From: CAYLJJ01 sp964384025
GTDB taxonomy: Bacteria > Myxococcota_A > Bradymonadia > UBA7976 > UBA1532
NCBI GenBank assembly: GCA_964384025.1
Contig: CAYLJJ010000069.1
Coordinates: forward strand, 1 to 38,722
Length of the DNA: 38,722 nucleotides
Direction: 5' to 3'
How positions within the stretch are numbered: the stretch's first letter is position 1; every line of letters starts with the position of its first letter. Positions 1 through 8,097 of the stretch are shown in pieces. The notes under the pieces are model-generated. The model saw only the letters and a list, made by a program, of their open reading frames with translations. It had not been told where the DNA came from and did not search any database. The position numbers were made by a program, and so were the translations under genes.

Positions 1-111
1 GTCTATGCCCATCTTGAAAATTGTGAGGTGCCCGGACTTATTGAGAAGTTACGATCACTTCATCCAAACTGCACAAAATCTTCATCTTTTTTTGAGAACC
101 TCTCTCCATAA
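1..111 (+). CDS. 3' end of an unidentified upstream gene (partial)
   Basis: Frame 1 is open from the first base to a TAA at 109-111 and encodes the last 36 residues of a protein, ending in SSSFFENLSP. The stop sits 15 bases before the next ATG, and the Shine-Dalgarno of that next gene (GTGAGGAGAAG) begins straight after it, which is the spacing expected inside an operon. Too little is present to recognise a family. The alternative is that this frame is open by chance; the fit of stop and following ribosome binding site argues mildly against that. Confidence 0.45.
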   Translation, partial: VYAHLENCEVPGLIEKLRSLHPNCTKSSSFFENLSP

Positions 112-126
112 AAGTGAGGAGAAGAG

Positions 127-783
127 ATGAGCGAGAGTGTTCAAATCAAGCCTGCCCTTGAGCAAAAGAATGAAGCTGTAGATGGGCTCACTCCCTTTGA
201 GGCTCAGGAGCTGCGGGCTGCGGCCCTGCGTCCCGATCTGATGATCAACCTGTTGCTGGCCCAATGGCCGCGTCTGTGTAGCAATATCGCTCAGAATCGA
301 GAGCTTGGCCTGCTCTTAAGTCTACTTTTGGGGGCGACGATCCTCTTCTCCCTACCCTATGCGGCGGTCCTGGGAATGCAGGCATTAGGGAAGATCGCCC
401 TGCTCTATCTGGGTTCTATGCTTATCTGTTTCCCCTCTCTACATATCTTCACATCTTTCTTGGGACAGCAAAGCAGCCTGCTCCAAAACCTGCTCCAGGC
501 TCTGCTCCAAACCTCTACAGCTTCCCTCTTTACTTTGGGTTTCGCGCCTGTGCTCTGGTTTTTGGGTCTGACCATGGGGAAGGGCTCCTGGGACACATTC
601 TCTTTACTTTCTAGCCTTCTGTTGACCGCTTCTGCTTTTGCTGGCATAATCCAGTTTTTTCGATGTCTACATTCAGAGCGTAGTATTATAAAAGTGGATC
701 AGAATCCGGTAATTCTGGTCGTTTGGCAGGTCCTTCTTCTGTTTATCAACTTTCAGATGGCGCGGCTTATCGGACTCATCTAA
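127..783 (+). CDS. Multi-pass membrane protein, first of a tandem pair
   Basis: This encodes 218 residues with a soluble N-terminus of about 60 residues (PFEAQELRAAALRPDLM) followed by about five hydrophobic segments (roughly 62-85, 88-112, 122-148, 155-180, 195-217). The start is supported by a strong GAGGAGAAGAG Shine-Dalgarno. Its stop TAA shares a base with the ATG of the next gene (TAATG), so the two are translationally coupled. Hydrophobic pattern and phrases such as LGKIALLYLGSMLICFPSL resemble the second gene and Yip1-like or 'actin-binding WH2'-labelled small membrane proteins seen in many environmental genomes. That family link is from memory and the function is unknown. Confidence 0.75.
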   Translation: MSESVQIKPALEQKNEAVDGLTPFEAQELRAAALRPDLMINLLLAQWPRLCSNIAQNRELGLLLSLLLGATILFSLPYAAVLGMQALGKIALLYLGSMLICFPSLHIFTSFLGQQSSLLQNLLQALLQTSTASLFTLGFAPVLWFLGLTMGKGSWDTFSLLSSLLLTASAFAGIIQFFRCLHSERSIIKVDQNPVILVVWQVLLLFINFQMARLIGLI

Positions 784-1460
784 TGTTCAAGAACCTCTTG
801 AAGCTTATCCTCTGCTCTGCCCTCTATGGCGCCTCCATCGGAGCGCTCTATGGTCTCCCTCGGGCCCTGGACAATCTGATCAAGTTTCCCCTCTTGCTCT
901 TAGTTACCGCATTGATCTGTGCCTTCAGCTCCTTCTTGGTCGCTCAGTTGTTTGGTGCCAAGATTCGCTTCCTGGAGGTCCAGCGCCTCATGGGAAGCCT
1001 CTACACCGAGGCCAGCTTACTGCTGCTCTCTCTAAGCAGCGTCAACCTCTTCCTTGCCCTGATCTTTGAGGCCCCCAGCTCTGGAACAGAGCTCAATGAT
1101 TATCCTCTGTTTTTGACTCTTAACCTGCTTTTTATCTCCCTCGCTGGCACCCTTGCGCTGATCAAGCAAGGTTGGCGACTCCTCCAAGAGTATCAGCTCT
1201 CTCTTAGAGTCAGTTTAACTCTAATCACGAGCTGGCTGCTTTTGGCTCTGGTGGTAGGCGGACAATGGTCTTGGTATCTGCGACCCTTCTTTGGAATAGC
1301 AGCGGTAGAGCAAGAGGAGGCTCCTTTTTGTGAGGGGCTCCGTCCTGACTACAGAGGGGCCAGTAACTTCTTTGAAGCGGTCTATAACTTGACCCAAACG
1401 CCAAAAATTCGCTCTCTAAAAGTCAAAAAAATCAAGGAGAAAGAATTTCGGCTCCACTGA
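783..1460 (+). CDS. Multi-pass membrane protein with WYLRPFFG motif, second of a tandem pair
   Basis: I place the start at the ATG at 783 (MFKNLLKLILCSALYG), which overlaps the previous stop by one base, rather than at the in-frame ATG 60 bases upstream inside the preceding gene. The product is 225 residues with about five membrane segments. Near residue 160 is GGQWSWYLRPFFG, matching the [W]-x-LRPF-[IV/F]-G signature of the uncharacterised membrane family mentioned for the preceding gene. After the last membrane segment comes a basic tail (KIRSLKVKKIKEKEF). The 3' end overlaps the convergent lipoprotein gene by 29 bp. The two genes probably make a heteromeric membrane complex, but this is inferred only from coupling. 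Confidence 0.75.
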   Translation: MFKNLLKLILCSALYGASIGALYGLPRALDNLIKFPLLLLVTALICAFSSFLVAQLFGAKIRFLEVQRLMGSLYTEASLLLLSLSSVNLFLALIFEAPSSGTELNDYPLFLTLNLLFISLAGTLALIKQGWRLLQEYQLSLRVSLTLITSWLLLALVVGGQWSWYLRPFFGIAAVEQEEAPFCEGLRPDYRGASNFFEAVYNLTQTPKIRSLKVKKIKEKEFRLH

Positions 1461-3399
1461 TACCTGATAGAATGGTTCCCAGAACCTCGCCTACACTCTG
1501 AGTACTTCCCAGCGGCTCGTCAAAATGCCACAGCTCACAGGTTAATTCATCCAAATCGTAAGGTAGATTGGAGGGATTGAAGCTCTGTAGATACCGAAGC
1601 CCGCTGCTGATCCTGAGTTCTTCGATCTGGAAATTACTGGCTTCACCAATTTTTAGATGATTAGGAGAGGGTTGGACGAGCTGCGTCTGGGCTGAATAGT
1701 GGGATGTCAAGCTTCCATCAAAGAATAGATAGCTGCTTTGCGAAGAGAGGTCATAGGCGCAAGCCAGATGGTGCCAATCACTTCGATAGCGCCGCTCAGA
1801 GGCATAGAGCCCAACTCCAGAGTAGGCTGGTCCATCACCCCATTCTGGATTGACCACGCCCATGCCGATGAATGCTCCACAGAAGATATCAAAGTTGTTG
1901 TCCTGTTCGCCGATGGTAAATAAAATTCGATTGTTAATCGAAGCGATCATAAAATCGTCCCAACCAACCCATTCCGGGAAATAAACCCAGGCTTCAACAG
2001 TAAAATCTCCATCCATGCAATCCCAATCGTTGGGATCGCTGGTTGCATTGGATTCTTGGTCAGGAATACTCAAAACACGGTCAAATAACGCGATAGAAAT
2101 GCTACACACTTCTTCTTCATCTACCATTCCGTCACAATTATTATCCATTTGATCACAAACTTCAATCTCTGGAATCCCTGGCTCTGCATCACAAATTAGT
2201 TCACCATTGCCGCAAATCCAAGATCCAGTGGCTGCACACATTCCAACGCCAACTGAACACTCTTCACCCAGACCTACAATATCATCAATTTCTCCATTGC
2301 AATCATTGTCTTCTCCATCACAACTTTCCAGCTCAGGAGGCCCTGCTACTGCATCACACAGAGCAGTAATGCCATTCTCACTACATGTCATGATCCCTTC
2401 TCGCTGGCAACCACCCAACCCTGAAAAACAGGGTGTTCCCAATTGAAAAATCTCATCAATCTCTCCATTACAATCGTTGTCTAAGTTGTCACAAAGTTCA
2501 ACAGTAGGTTCAGCTTCTTCAGCGCTGCAAATAGAATTTCTGCCATCTTCACTACAAACAACGGTACCCCAAGCACGGCATTCACCGATACCTACTTCAC
2601 ACTCACCGCCTAAAATAAAGTCTTCGTCAATTTCGCCGTCACAATCATTATCTAAGCCATCACAAAGCTCATTTTGTGGCAGAAATAGATCTATTTCGCA
2701 CTCTAATTCAACTTGACTTGCTGCACAAACCAAAATTCCAACGATACTACATCCACCTATTCTCATTAGGCATTGACCCCCTAAGCTCAGTCCCATCTGG
2801 TAAAAATCCTCATCAATTTCGCCGTCTCCATCGTCATCAATACCATTGCACAATTCAACAGCGGGCAAAATGTCTGCATTTGGAATCATATCGACAAATT
2901 GCATTATATCTTCCCTAAGAGAAGGGTTTTCATCAGGAATAACGTCTACTGCGAATGGAACATCCATAATGAACGAGATATCAATTTCAGGTGTAGAGTC
3001 GACCCTGAGCATAGCATCTATCTCAGCCATAAGGTCCAATTCAACAGCAAAATCTCTATTTAAATCAGCACGGACATCTTGAGTAAAGTCAATTTCTTGA
3101 TTTATATCCTCTTCAAATCCACTATCAAACTCCGGATTAATATCTTCTATTAAAATCGAATCAACAATTTTAGAATCTAAATTATGCCTTGAATCAACAT
3201 TCAAGACGGCGTCTGCTCTAAGCAACACATCTAATCGGCCATAGATCCCATAGTCGGATGTATATTGATTCTTATCCATACCAAATAACAGATCCTGAGT
3301 TTCCAGATCAACCTGTTCTTGACAAGCAATCGCGATCATTGAAGTTAAATAGATACTGAAACTTGCTATACTCATCGATGTTCTGTTTTTTCTCAGCAT
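1432..3399 (-). CDS. MopE-motif lipoprotein with LamG-like C-terminal domain
   Basis: I chose the ATG at 3399 (MLRKNRTSMSIAS) over one 36 bases upstream because GAGGA lies six bases before it. The 655-residue product has an N-terminal hydrophobic segment ending in MIAIAC, a plausible lipobox (Cys26). An Asp/Glu-rich low-complexity stalk follows (about 30-180). Next come five MopE-like motifs (about 183-430) of the form CDxxDNDCDGxxDE, known as putative metal-binding motifs, interleaved with paired-Cys segments. The C-terminus (about 438-655) looks like a concanavalin/LamG jellyroll (FTVEAWVYF, HHLACAYD, YLFFDG, EELRISSGLRY). It is likely an outer-membrane-anchored, surface-exposed, calcium-binding or adhesive protein. 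The gene is AT-richer than its neighbours in the stalk. Confidence 0.85.
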   Translation of the reverse strand: MLRKNRTSMSIASFSIYLTSMIAIACQEQVDLETQDLLFGMDKNQYTSDYGIYGRLDVLLRADAVLNVDSRHNLDSKIVDSILIEDINPEFDSGFEEDINQEIDFTQDVRADLNRDFAVELDLMAEIDAMLRVDSTPEIDISFIMDVPFAVDVIPDENPSLREDIMQFVDMIPNADILPAVELCNGIDDDGDGEIDEDFYQMGLSLGGQCLMRIGGCSIVGILVCAASQVELECEIDLFLPQNELCDGLDNDCDGEIDEDFILGGECEVGIGECRAWGTVVCSEDGRNSICSAEEAEPTVELCDNLDNDCNGEIDEIFQLGTPCFSGLGGCQREGIMTCSENGITALCDAVAGPPELESCDGEDNDCNGEIDDIVGLGEECSVGVGMCAATGSWICGNGELICDAEPGIPEIEVCDQMDNNCDGMVDEEEVCSISIALFDRVLSIPDQESNATSDPNDWDCMDGDFTVEAWVYFPEWVGWDDFMIASINNRILFTIGEQDNNFDIFCGAFIGMGVVNPEWGDGPAYSGVGLYASERRYRSDWHHLACAYDLSSQSSYLFFDGSLTSHYSAQTQLVQPSPNHLKIGEASNFQIEELRISSGLRYLQSFNPSNLPYDLDELTCELWHFDEPLGSTQSVGEVLGTILSGISGAEILSP

Positions 3400-3525
3400 C
3401 GTTATCCTCAAATAAGCTGATCCTAAACCTAGCAAGTGACCATCTACTTCGCAAGACTCCCGCTTCCAGCTCCTCCCCTCTTTAAGATGCTCTATAAGTT
3501 GGCTCAGACACCGAGAGTTAGATCT

Positions 3526-4284
3526 TCAAGGCTTGATGGAGCGCACAACTCGAAAGCCCAAGTTGTCATAGCGGTCAGCACGTTGGCCATGAGCGCGGTT
3601 ACTCACTCGTAGAAAGCGAGCGCTGTCATACCAACTCCCGCCACGATAGACTCGATGGATCGACCCACAGGTAGCAGCTTGGCCCTCTTTAGGGGTCTTT
3701 TTGTAGCCACAGTAGTTGTCTTTGACCCACTCCCAGAGATTCCCTGCCATATCGCAGAGTCCCGCTGAGGTGTTGCCCTGGGACTTGGAGCAGACCGGCC
3801 AACTCTCCTTCTCTCCACAGCCCATTCCCTCGGCGCTCATCACCACCCGTTCACAGGAGGGAGCGACTTCACCCCAAGGATAGCTGATCGTTTGACCGCC
3901 ATCACGAGCTGCATACTCCCACTCCGCTTCTGTAGGCAGACGCCCACCTTGCCAAAAGGCGAAGCGTTGGGCGCTGTGCCAGCTGATGCAGTTGATGGGA
4001 TGCTCTTCATATCCTGCGCGTCCCCAGTTGCAATCTCCTCCCCCCCTCTGCTCTGGGCAGGCTCCCACCTCAACGCAGGCTCGATACTGCCTCACCGTCA
4101 CTTCGCTCTTGCTGATCTCAAAGCTGGGAACTTGGACTCTGTGGACTGGGCGCTCATCGGGATCCCCAGAGCTTGAGCCCATCAGAAAACTGCCTCCCTC
4201 AATCTTGATCCACTGGAGCTGAGTAAGCTCCTCTTGGTTTGAGTTGGGGGCGTTAAGAGAGATGAGGAGAAGGAGGAGTTGCAT
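3526..4284 (-). CDS. FGE-sulfatase-fold (SUMF1-like) exported protein, probably non-catalytic
   Basis: The 252-residue product starts with a short hydrophobic leader (MQLLLLLISLNAP) and then a full SUMF1/FGE-fold domain: GGSFLMGSSSGDPDERPVHRV, SEVTVRQYRACV, HPINCISWHSAQRFA, GGRLPTEAEWEYAARDG, GLCDMAGNLWEWV, RGGSWYDSARFLRVSNR, NLGFRVVRS. True formylglycine-generating enzymes carry a pair of catalytic Cys after the RGGS segment. Here that segment is WYDSARFLRVS with no Cys, so I infer a binding or structural role rather than sulfatase activation. The Shine-Dalgarno GGGAGG abuts the ATG, and the upstream gene's stop is only nine bases away, suggesting translational coupling. It is the last gene of the regulatory operon above it, and a broken relative lies at the right end of the window. 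Confidence 0.88.
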   Translation of the reverse strand: MQLLLLLISLNAPNSNQEELTQLQWIKIEGGSFLMGSSSGDPDERPVHRVQVPSFEISKSEVTVRQYRACVEVGACPEQRGGGDCNWGRAGYEEHPINCISWHSAQRFAFWQGGRLPTEAEWEYAARDGGQTISYPWGEVAPSCERVVMSAEGMGCGEKESWPVCSKSQGNTSAGLCDMAGNLWEWVKDNYCGYKKTPKEGQAATCGSIHRVYRGGSWYDSARFLRVSNRAHGQRADRYDNLGFRVVRSIKP

Positions 4285-4293
4285 CCTCCCTGT

Positions 4294-4809
4294 TTACTGG
4301 ACAATCCACTCATCAGGCCAGACGTTGATCACTCGACCTTCAGAGAGCAGAGCGTTTAGGCGCCGGGTCATCGCCCGGCGAAGCCCCTCCATCGCTGCAG
4401 GCCCCTGGACATCAGCAACCCGCTGGCCACTGAGCAGTAGAGTGAGCTGATAGCGGGCCTGACTCAAGCGCGCTTCTATCTCCTTTCGAGTCCCCTCGGA
4501 GTCCAACTCCAACTGAAGCTTGATCTTGAGGTAGCGATCCCCTGTGGGCTCTCGCAGGTTGATCACCAGGGTCCCAAACTCCATCATCGGTCCCGGTGCT
4601 TTCGCCTGCTCCCTTTTCCCAGGGCTCAACTCCTCTTTTAAAGCTTGCTCCTCCAGCTGCGCCTGATCCGCAGGATCGGGTTTGGCGAAGAAAAAGAGAT
4701 AGGCAGCAAGACCGATAAGCCCCAACAGGTTGATAAGGCCGATGAGCAGCCCCAGCTTTCCTCCTCCACCTCCCGATCTCTCCTCTTCCAAGAGCTCTTC
4801 ATCAGCCAT
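4294..4809 (-). CDS. fliL: FliL-like membrane protein
   Basis: The 171-residue product has an acidic cytoplasmic N-terminus with a glycine run, one membrane helix (about 19-42), a charged linker and a periplasmic domain (about 75-171). That domain shows the FliL pattern: FGTLVINLREP, RYLKIKLQLEL, LTLLLSGQRVADVQG, a final WPDEWIVQ. FliL associates with the flagellar stator and related proteins occur in other stator-type motors. No other flagellar gene is in the window; it lies between an NtrC-like regulator and a FGE-fold gene, so it may belong to a non-flagellar or dispersed system. The start is supported by GAGGT five bases upstream. The symbol reflects the family, not a proven flagellar role. 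Confidence 0.8.
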   Translation of the reverse strand: MADEELLEEERSGGGGGKLGLLIGLINLLGLIGLAAYLFFFAKPDPADQAQLEEQALKEELSPGKREQAKAPGPMMEFGTLVINLREPTGDRYLKIKLQLELDSEGTRKEIEARLSQARYQLTLLLSGQRVADVQGPAAMEGLRRAMTRRLNALLSEGRVINVWPDEWIVQ

Positions 4810-4877
4810 TGTAACCTCATCTTTTCTTTTGAAACTCAGCCTTCATCGGCGGATGGTCTCTCTGGATTGAGATCTCT

Positions 4878-6278
4878 TTAAGGTGCTTTGTTAACTTCAT
4901 AGCGTCTGAGTAAACGCCTGAAGTTGGCGCGATCCATCTGTGCGTGGCGCGCCGCCGCTGAGACGCTGGGGAAGCGCGCCATCAGCCCCCTGAGATAGCT
5001 CACCCGAAAACGACGATCTGCTTGTTCAAGAGCCTCTCGAAAGGGTAACTCCAAGTCGATCTCAGAGAGATGCAACGGTTCCTGTCTCTTCTGTTTGATC
5101 TCAGCAGGGAGATGCTCAAGGCTCAGTTCCTCTCCCGTCTCAAAGACCATCGCGGCCTCGATGAGATGCTCCAGTTCTCGAACATTGCCAGGCCATTCAT
5201 ATCTCTGGAGCGCCTCCATCGCCTCCGGGTGAATCCCCTTAAATTCTCGTCCGATACGAGGTGCATTCCTCTTAAGGAAATGGTAGGCCAAGTGAGGGAT
5301 ATCCTCAAGCCGCTCTGAGAGAGGAGGGATCTTGAGCTCTACGACCTTGAGGCGAAAGTAAAGATCGCTGCGAAAGCGTTCTGCTTTGATCGCCTCTTCC
5401 AGATCCATCTGTGTTGTGCTGATCACGCGCACATCGATCTTGATCTCTTGGCTGCTCCCCACCGGTCGCAGCCGCTGCTCCTCAATGACACGAAGCAGGC
5501 TGCTCTGCATCGAGATGGGCATATTCCCGATCTCGTCCAAGAAGATTGTGCCCTGATGAGCAGATTCAAAGAGGCCAATCTTATGGGAGGAGGATTCAGT
5601 CCCTTCCGCTTGACCAAAGAGTTCTGACTCCACCATCTCTAAGGGGATCGAGCCTGCATCCACGGAGACAAAGGCTCGATCCCTTCGAGGACTCTGTTCA
5701 TGGATCTGCTGGGCGATGATCCCCTTACCCACCCCCGTAGGACCAGTGATCAGGAGGTTGGAGTCCACCCGCGCCACTCGCCTGAGTTGGGTCAGCAGGG
5801 CCTTCATTTTGAGGTTCTTACTCTCCAAGAGAGGGCTGTTGGGGTGGGCGTTCAGCTGTTGTCGCAGGGCCTCATTCTCCTCTCTCAGGCGCTTGACCCG
5901 TGCCGCTTGGCGCACCGTGTTGATCCACTCCTCCATCTGGTTGAGAGGCTTGGTGAGGTAATCAAAAGCTCCTGCCCGAATCGCCTCCACGGCATTGGAG
6001 ATACTGCCCATGCCGGTCATCAAGATCACCTCAAGCTCAGTCCGCTCTTGCTTGAGCAGCTTGAGCAGCTCAAGGCCATCCATCCCCGGCATACAGACAT
6101 CGCTGACTACAACATCAATCTTCTGGTTTCTGAGCAGCGCCAAAGCTTCTTGAGCGCTCCCCGTGATATGAGACTCAAACTCTTCACTGTGGAGCATCCA
6201 ACGCCAAGCTTTTTGGATCGTGGGCTCATCATCTACAATTAAAACCTGCACGGGCACTGGCTTTGCCTCTGGTTTCAT
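4878..6278 (-). CDS. NtrC-family response regulator with degenerate GAFTGA loop
   Basis: The 466-residue protein has a REC domain (about 10-125) with acidic pocket DD16-17, phospho-acceptor Asp60 (VVSDVCMPG), Thr88 and Lys110. An AAA+ domain follows (about 150-380) with Walker A GPTGVGKG (179-186), Walker B GTIFLDE (243-249) and arginine finger region RFRSDLYFRL. The C-terminus is a Fis-type helix-turn-helix ending RANFRRLLRRYEV. The sigma54-contacting GAFTGA loop is absent: the aligned residues 226-231 read GTESSS within ELFGQAEGTESSSHKIG. ATPase and phosphorylation parts look intact, so it may act without remodelling sigma54 holoenzyme. The adjacent PAS kinase and single-domain regulator are its likely partners. 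Confidence 0.93.
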   Translation of the reverse strand: MKPEAKPVPVQVLIVDDEPTIQKAWRWMLHSEEFESHITGSAQEALALLRNQKIDVVVSDVCMPGMDGLELLKLLKQERTELEVILMTGMGSISNAVEAIRAGAFDYLTKPLNQMEEWINTVRQAARVKRLREENEALRQQLNAHPNSPLLESKNLKMKALLTQLRRVARVDSNLLITGPTGVGKGIIAQQIHEQSPRRDRAFVSVDAGSIPLEMVESELFGQAEGTESSSHKIGLFESAHQGTIFLDEIGNMPISMQSSLLRVIEEQRLRPVGSSQEIKIDVRVISTTQMDLEEAIKAERFRSDLYFRLKVVELKIPPLSERLEDIPHLAYHFLKRNAPRIGREFKGIHPEAMEALQRYEWPGNVRELEHLIEAAMVFETGEELSLEHLPAEIKQKRQEPLHLSEIDLELPFREALEQADRRFRVSYLRGLMARFPSVSAAARHAQMDRANFRRLLRRYEVNKAP

Positions 6279-6325
6279 CTCACGAATCTCTCTCCGGCCT
6301 GCTTTAAAAACTCAGCTCTAGAACT

Positions 6326-7432
6326 TCAGGGGAGGAGCCTCAATGGCAACCTCAGGTTAAAGCGAGCCCCCCCCTCAGTACGATTCTCTGCCCAAACTTG
6401 TCCTCCATGAAGATCTACTACATTCTTGACGATGGCCAAGCCCAGACCTGTACCCTCTTTGTTCTTCGCCTTAGTGCTAAAGAAGGGCTCAAAGATACCC
6501 TCCAAAAGCTGCATCGGGATTCCTGATCCCTGATCTTCAATGCAGATCTCAAGTTCTTCTACTAAGATTCTCAGGTTAAGCCAGATCATTCCATCAAGAG
6601 GACTGGCCTGAATGGCATTGGTCAAGAGGTTTAAGATCAGGGACTTAAGCGCATCAGCTTGTCCCTCGATCAAAGGCAACTCCTCTGAGTTGAGTTGGAT
6701 CTTGATCTCAGAATGTGAAGGTATTTGGAGCTGAACAAGGTCGATACACTCTTTGCTGATATCCAAAAGTGAGACCATCCCCATCTCAGCGTTGCTCCCA
6801 GGGCGGGCGTAATCCAAGAGGCTCTGAACGATGCGAGAGCAGCGTTGAGCCTCTCGTTCAATATCTCCAGCCAGCTCTCGGGTGGACTCAAAATCGACCA
6901 TATTTTGAGCGATAAGCTGACTAAAACTGAGGATCCCCGTAAGAGGATTGTTTAACTCATGCGCAACGCAGCCTGCCAGTTCACCCACCGCCGCCAATTT
7001 GGCATAGAGCAAAACCTTCTTTTGCAGGGCTCGGGACTGCGTGACCTCTTGATAACGACAGACCGCGCTGCCCTCCTCCTCAGGAAAGCGCCAAGTGGTG
7101 ACCTCCCAGATGCGACCCTCCAGCTCTAATTCTGCTTGGCGTGGCGCTTGACCCTGCTCCTTAAGGGGACAGCTTGAGCAGGGGGTCTCTCGTTTAAAGA
7201 GCGCCGAGTGACAGCGCTGGCCGAGCAGCTCGCGAATCGAGCAGCCCGCCTCCAGAGCTGCTGCCTGGTTGCTCCTCTGAATCCCAAAGGCTGCGTCTAT
7301 CAGGATGATGGGCTCATCGATGGCGTCTACGGTGCGTCGCCACATCTGGCTCACCTGTTCAAGGAGAGCTCCCTGTTTTCTCAGTTGGCCCCTCAGCTCC
7401 TCAACGCTCAGGCTCTCTAGATCAAAATTCAC
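6326..7432 (-). CDS. PAS-domain sensor histidine kinase (soluble)
   Basis: The start is a GTG whose last two bases overlap the previous gene's TGA (GTGA), indicating translational coupling. The 368 residues comprise a short coiled coil (10-30), a PAS domain (about 32-132), a HisKA dimerisation domain with His158 (VAHELNNPLTG), and a HATPase domain. The HATPase shows the N box (LLTNAIQAS, Asn272), G1 (EDQGSGIP, 300-305), F box (IFEPFFSTK) and G2 (GTGLGLAIV, 327-335). No membrane segment is visible, so the kinase should be cytoplasmic. The PAS domain has a Cys cluster (Cys74, Cys85, Cys88: CHSALFKRETPCSSC) typical of a PAS subgroup and possibly metal- or redox-sensing. It probably phosphorylates one or both adjacent regulators. 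Confidence 0.94.
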   Translation of the reverse strand: MNFDLESLSVEELRGQLRKQGALLEQVSQMWRRTVDAIDEPIILIDAAFGIQRSNQAAALEAGCSIRELLGQRCHSALFKRETPCSSCPLKEQGQAPRQAELELEGRIWEVTTWRFPEEEGSAVCRYQEVTQSRALQKKVLLYAKLAAVGELAGCVAHELNNPLTGILSFSQLIAQNMVDFESTRELAGDIEREAQRCSRIVQSLLDYARPGSNAEMGMVSLLDISKECIDLVQLQIPSHSEIKIQLNSEELPLIEGQADALKSLILNLLTNAIQASPLDGMIWLNLRILVEELEICIEDQGSGIPMQLLEGIFEPFFSTKAKNKEGTGLGLAIVKNVVDLHGGQVWAENRTEGGARFNLRLPLRLLP

Positions 7433-7962
7433 AGTTCCAAGCCCGGATCTTCATCCGGGATGAGGATCGCTCCTGATTCATCTCGCTGTACGCTGGTGAC
7501 GCCTGGATGTTCGATCTCCAGGGTCTTGATCTGTTGGGCTTGGCTCTCCAGGAGCTTGAGCAGGCGTTGATTCTCTTGAGCGAGGCGCACGTGCTCTACA
7601 GTCAGATGGATGGTCAACTTGAGATCATCATCATCCCAGGGTTTGCGCAGAAAGCGCAGCACCTCTCCGTGGTTGATCGCCTCAATCACCGTTTCCATCT
7701 CCGCCTGCCCCGTGAGAATTACGCGACCCATCTCGGGGTAGAGGAGACGGCAGCGTTTGAGCAACTCCAAACCGGTCATCTTGGGCATGAGATGATCGCT
7801 GATCAGCAGGTCCACTCGCTGGACCCTTAGAAACTCCAGAGCTTCAGCAGCGTTGGAAGCAAAATGCAGTTGATAGTTTTCCCGGCGCAGGGTTCGGCGT
7901 AGTGCAGAGAGCACCGCAGACTCATCATCTACAAGCAAAATCTGGGCTGGCTTCTCCCTCAT
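7429..7962 (-). CDS. Single-domain response regulator with coiled-coil tail
   Basis: This 177-residue protein is a REC domain (about 6-125) with Asp12/Asp13, phospho-acceptor Asp56 (LLISDHLMP), Thr84 and Lys107. The post-Lys motif RKPWDDDDL is typical of RpfG/HD-GYP-linked receivers. A helical tail follows (about 125-150, VRLAQENQRLLKLLESQAQQI), then an acidic C-terminus; there is no output domain. It begins the operon and overlaps the kinase start by four bases. It may serve as a phosphate intermediate or adaptor between the kinase and the NtrC-like protein; this is inference from arrangement. AGGAGGAG precedes the ATG. Confidence 0.92.
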   Translation of the reverse strand: MREKPAQILLVDDESAVLSALRRTLRRENYQLHFASNAAEALEFLRVQRVDLLISDHLMPKMTGLELLKRCRLLYPEMGRVILTGQAEMETVIEAINHGEVLRFLRKPWDDDDLKLTIHLTVEHVRLAQENQRLLKLLESQAQQIKTLEIEHPGVTSVQRDESGAILIPDEDPGLEL

Positions 7963-7991
7963 GGGCTCCTCCTGGGCTGCTGGCTAGAGAC

Positions 7992-8068
7992 GGTTCAGCT
8001 CTTGAATGAGCTGACCGTGGGTGAATTTTTACCCAGAGCCTGTAAAGAGATAAGATGCCAGGCTCTGG
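7992..8068. promoter_or_regulatory. Cluster of three hairpins between ppx and the two-component operon
   Basis: Three stem-loops are packed into the gap between the exopolyphosphatase stop (8098) and the response-regulator start (7962). They are a bulged GGTTCAGCTC/GAGCTGACC stem (7992-8016), a short GGGT/ACCC stem (8019-8034), and a perfect 10-bp stem CCAGAGCCTG/CAGGCTCTGG (8033-8042 with 8059-8068, 16-base loop). There is no clear T run after the 10-bp stem on the minus strand. It may end the upstream transcript or structure the leader of the operon that follows. Confidence 0.4.
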
Positions 8069-8097
8069 ATATTTCGATATTTCTCCCAAACAGGTTG

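Noticed and set aside
3603..4450. Several small frames overlapping the FGE-fold and FliL-like genes
   Set aside because: They are shadows in other frames of two clearly recognised proteins.
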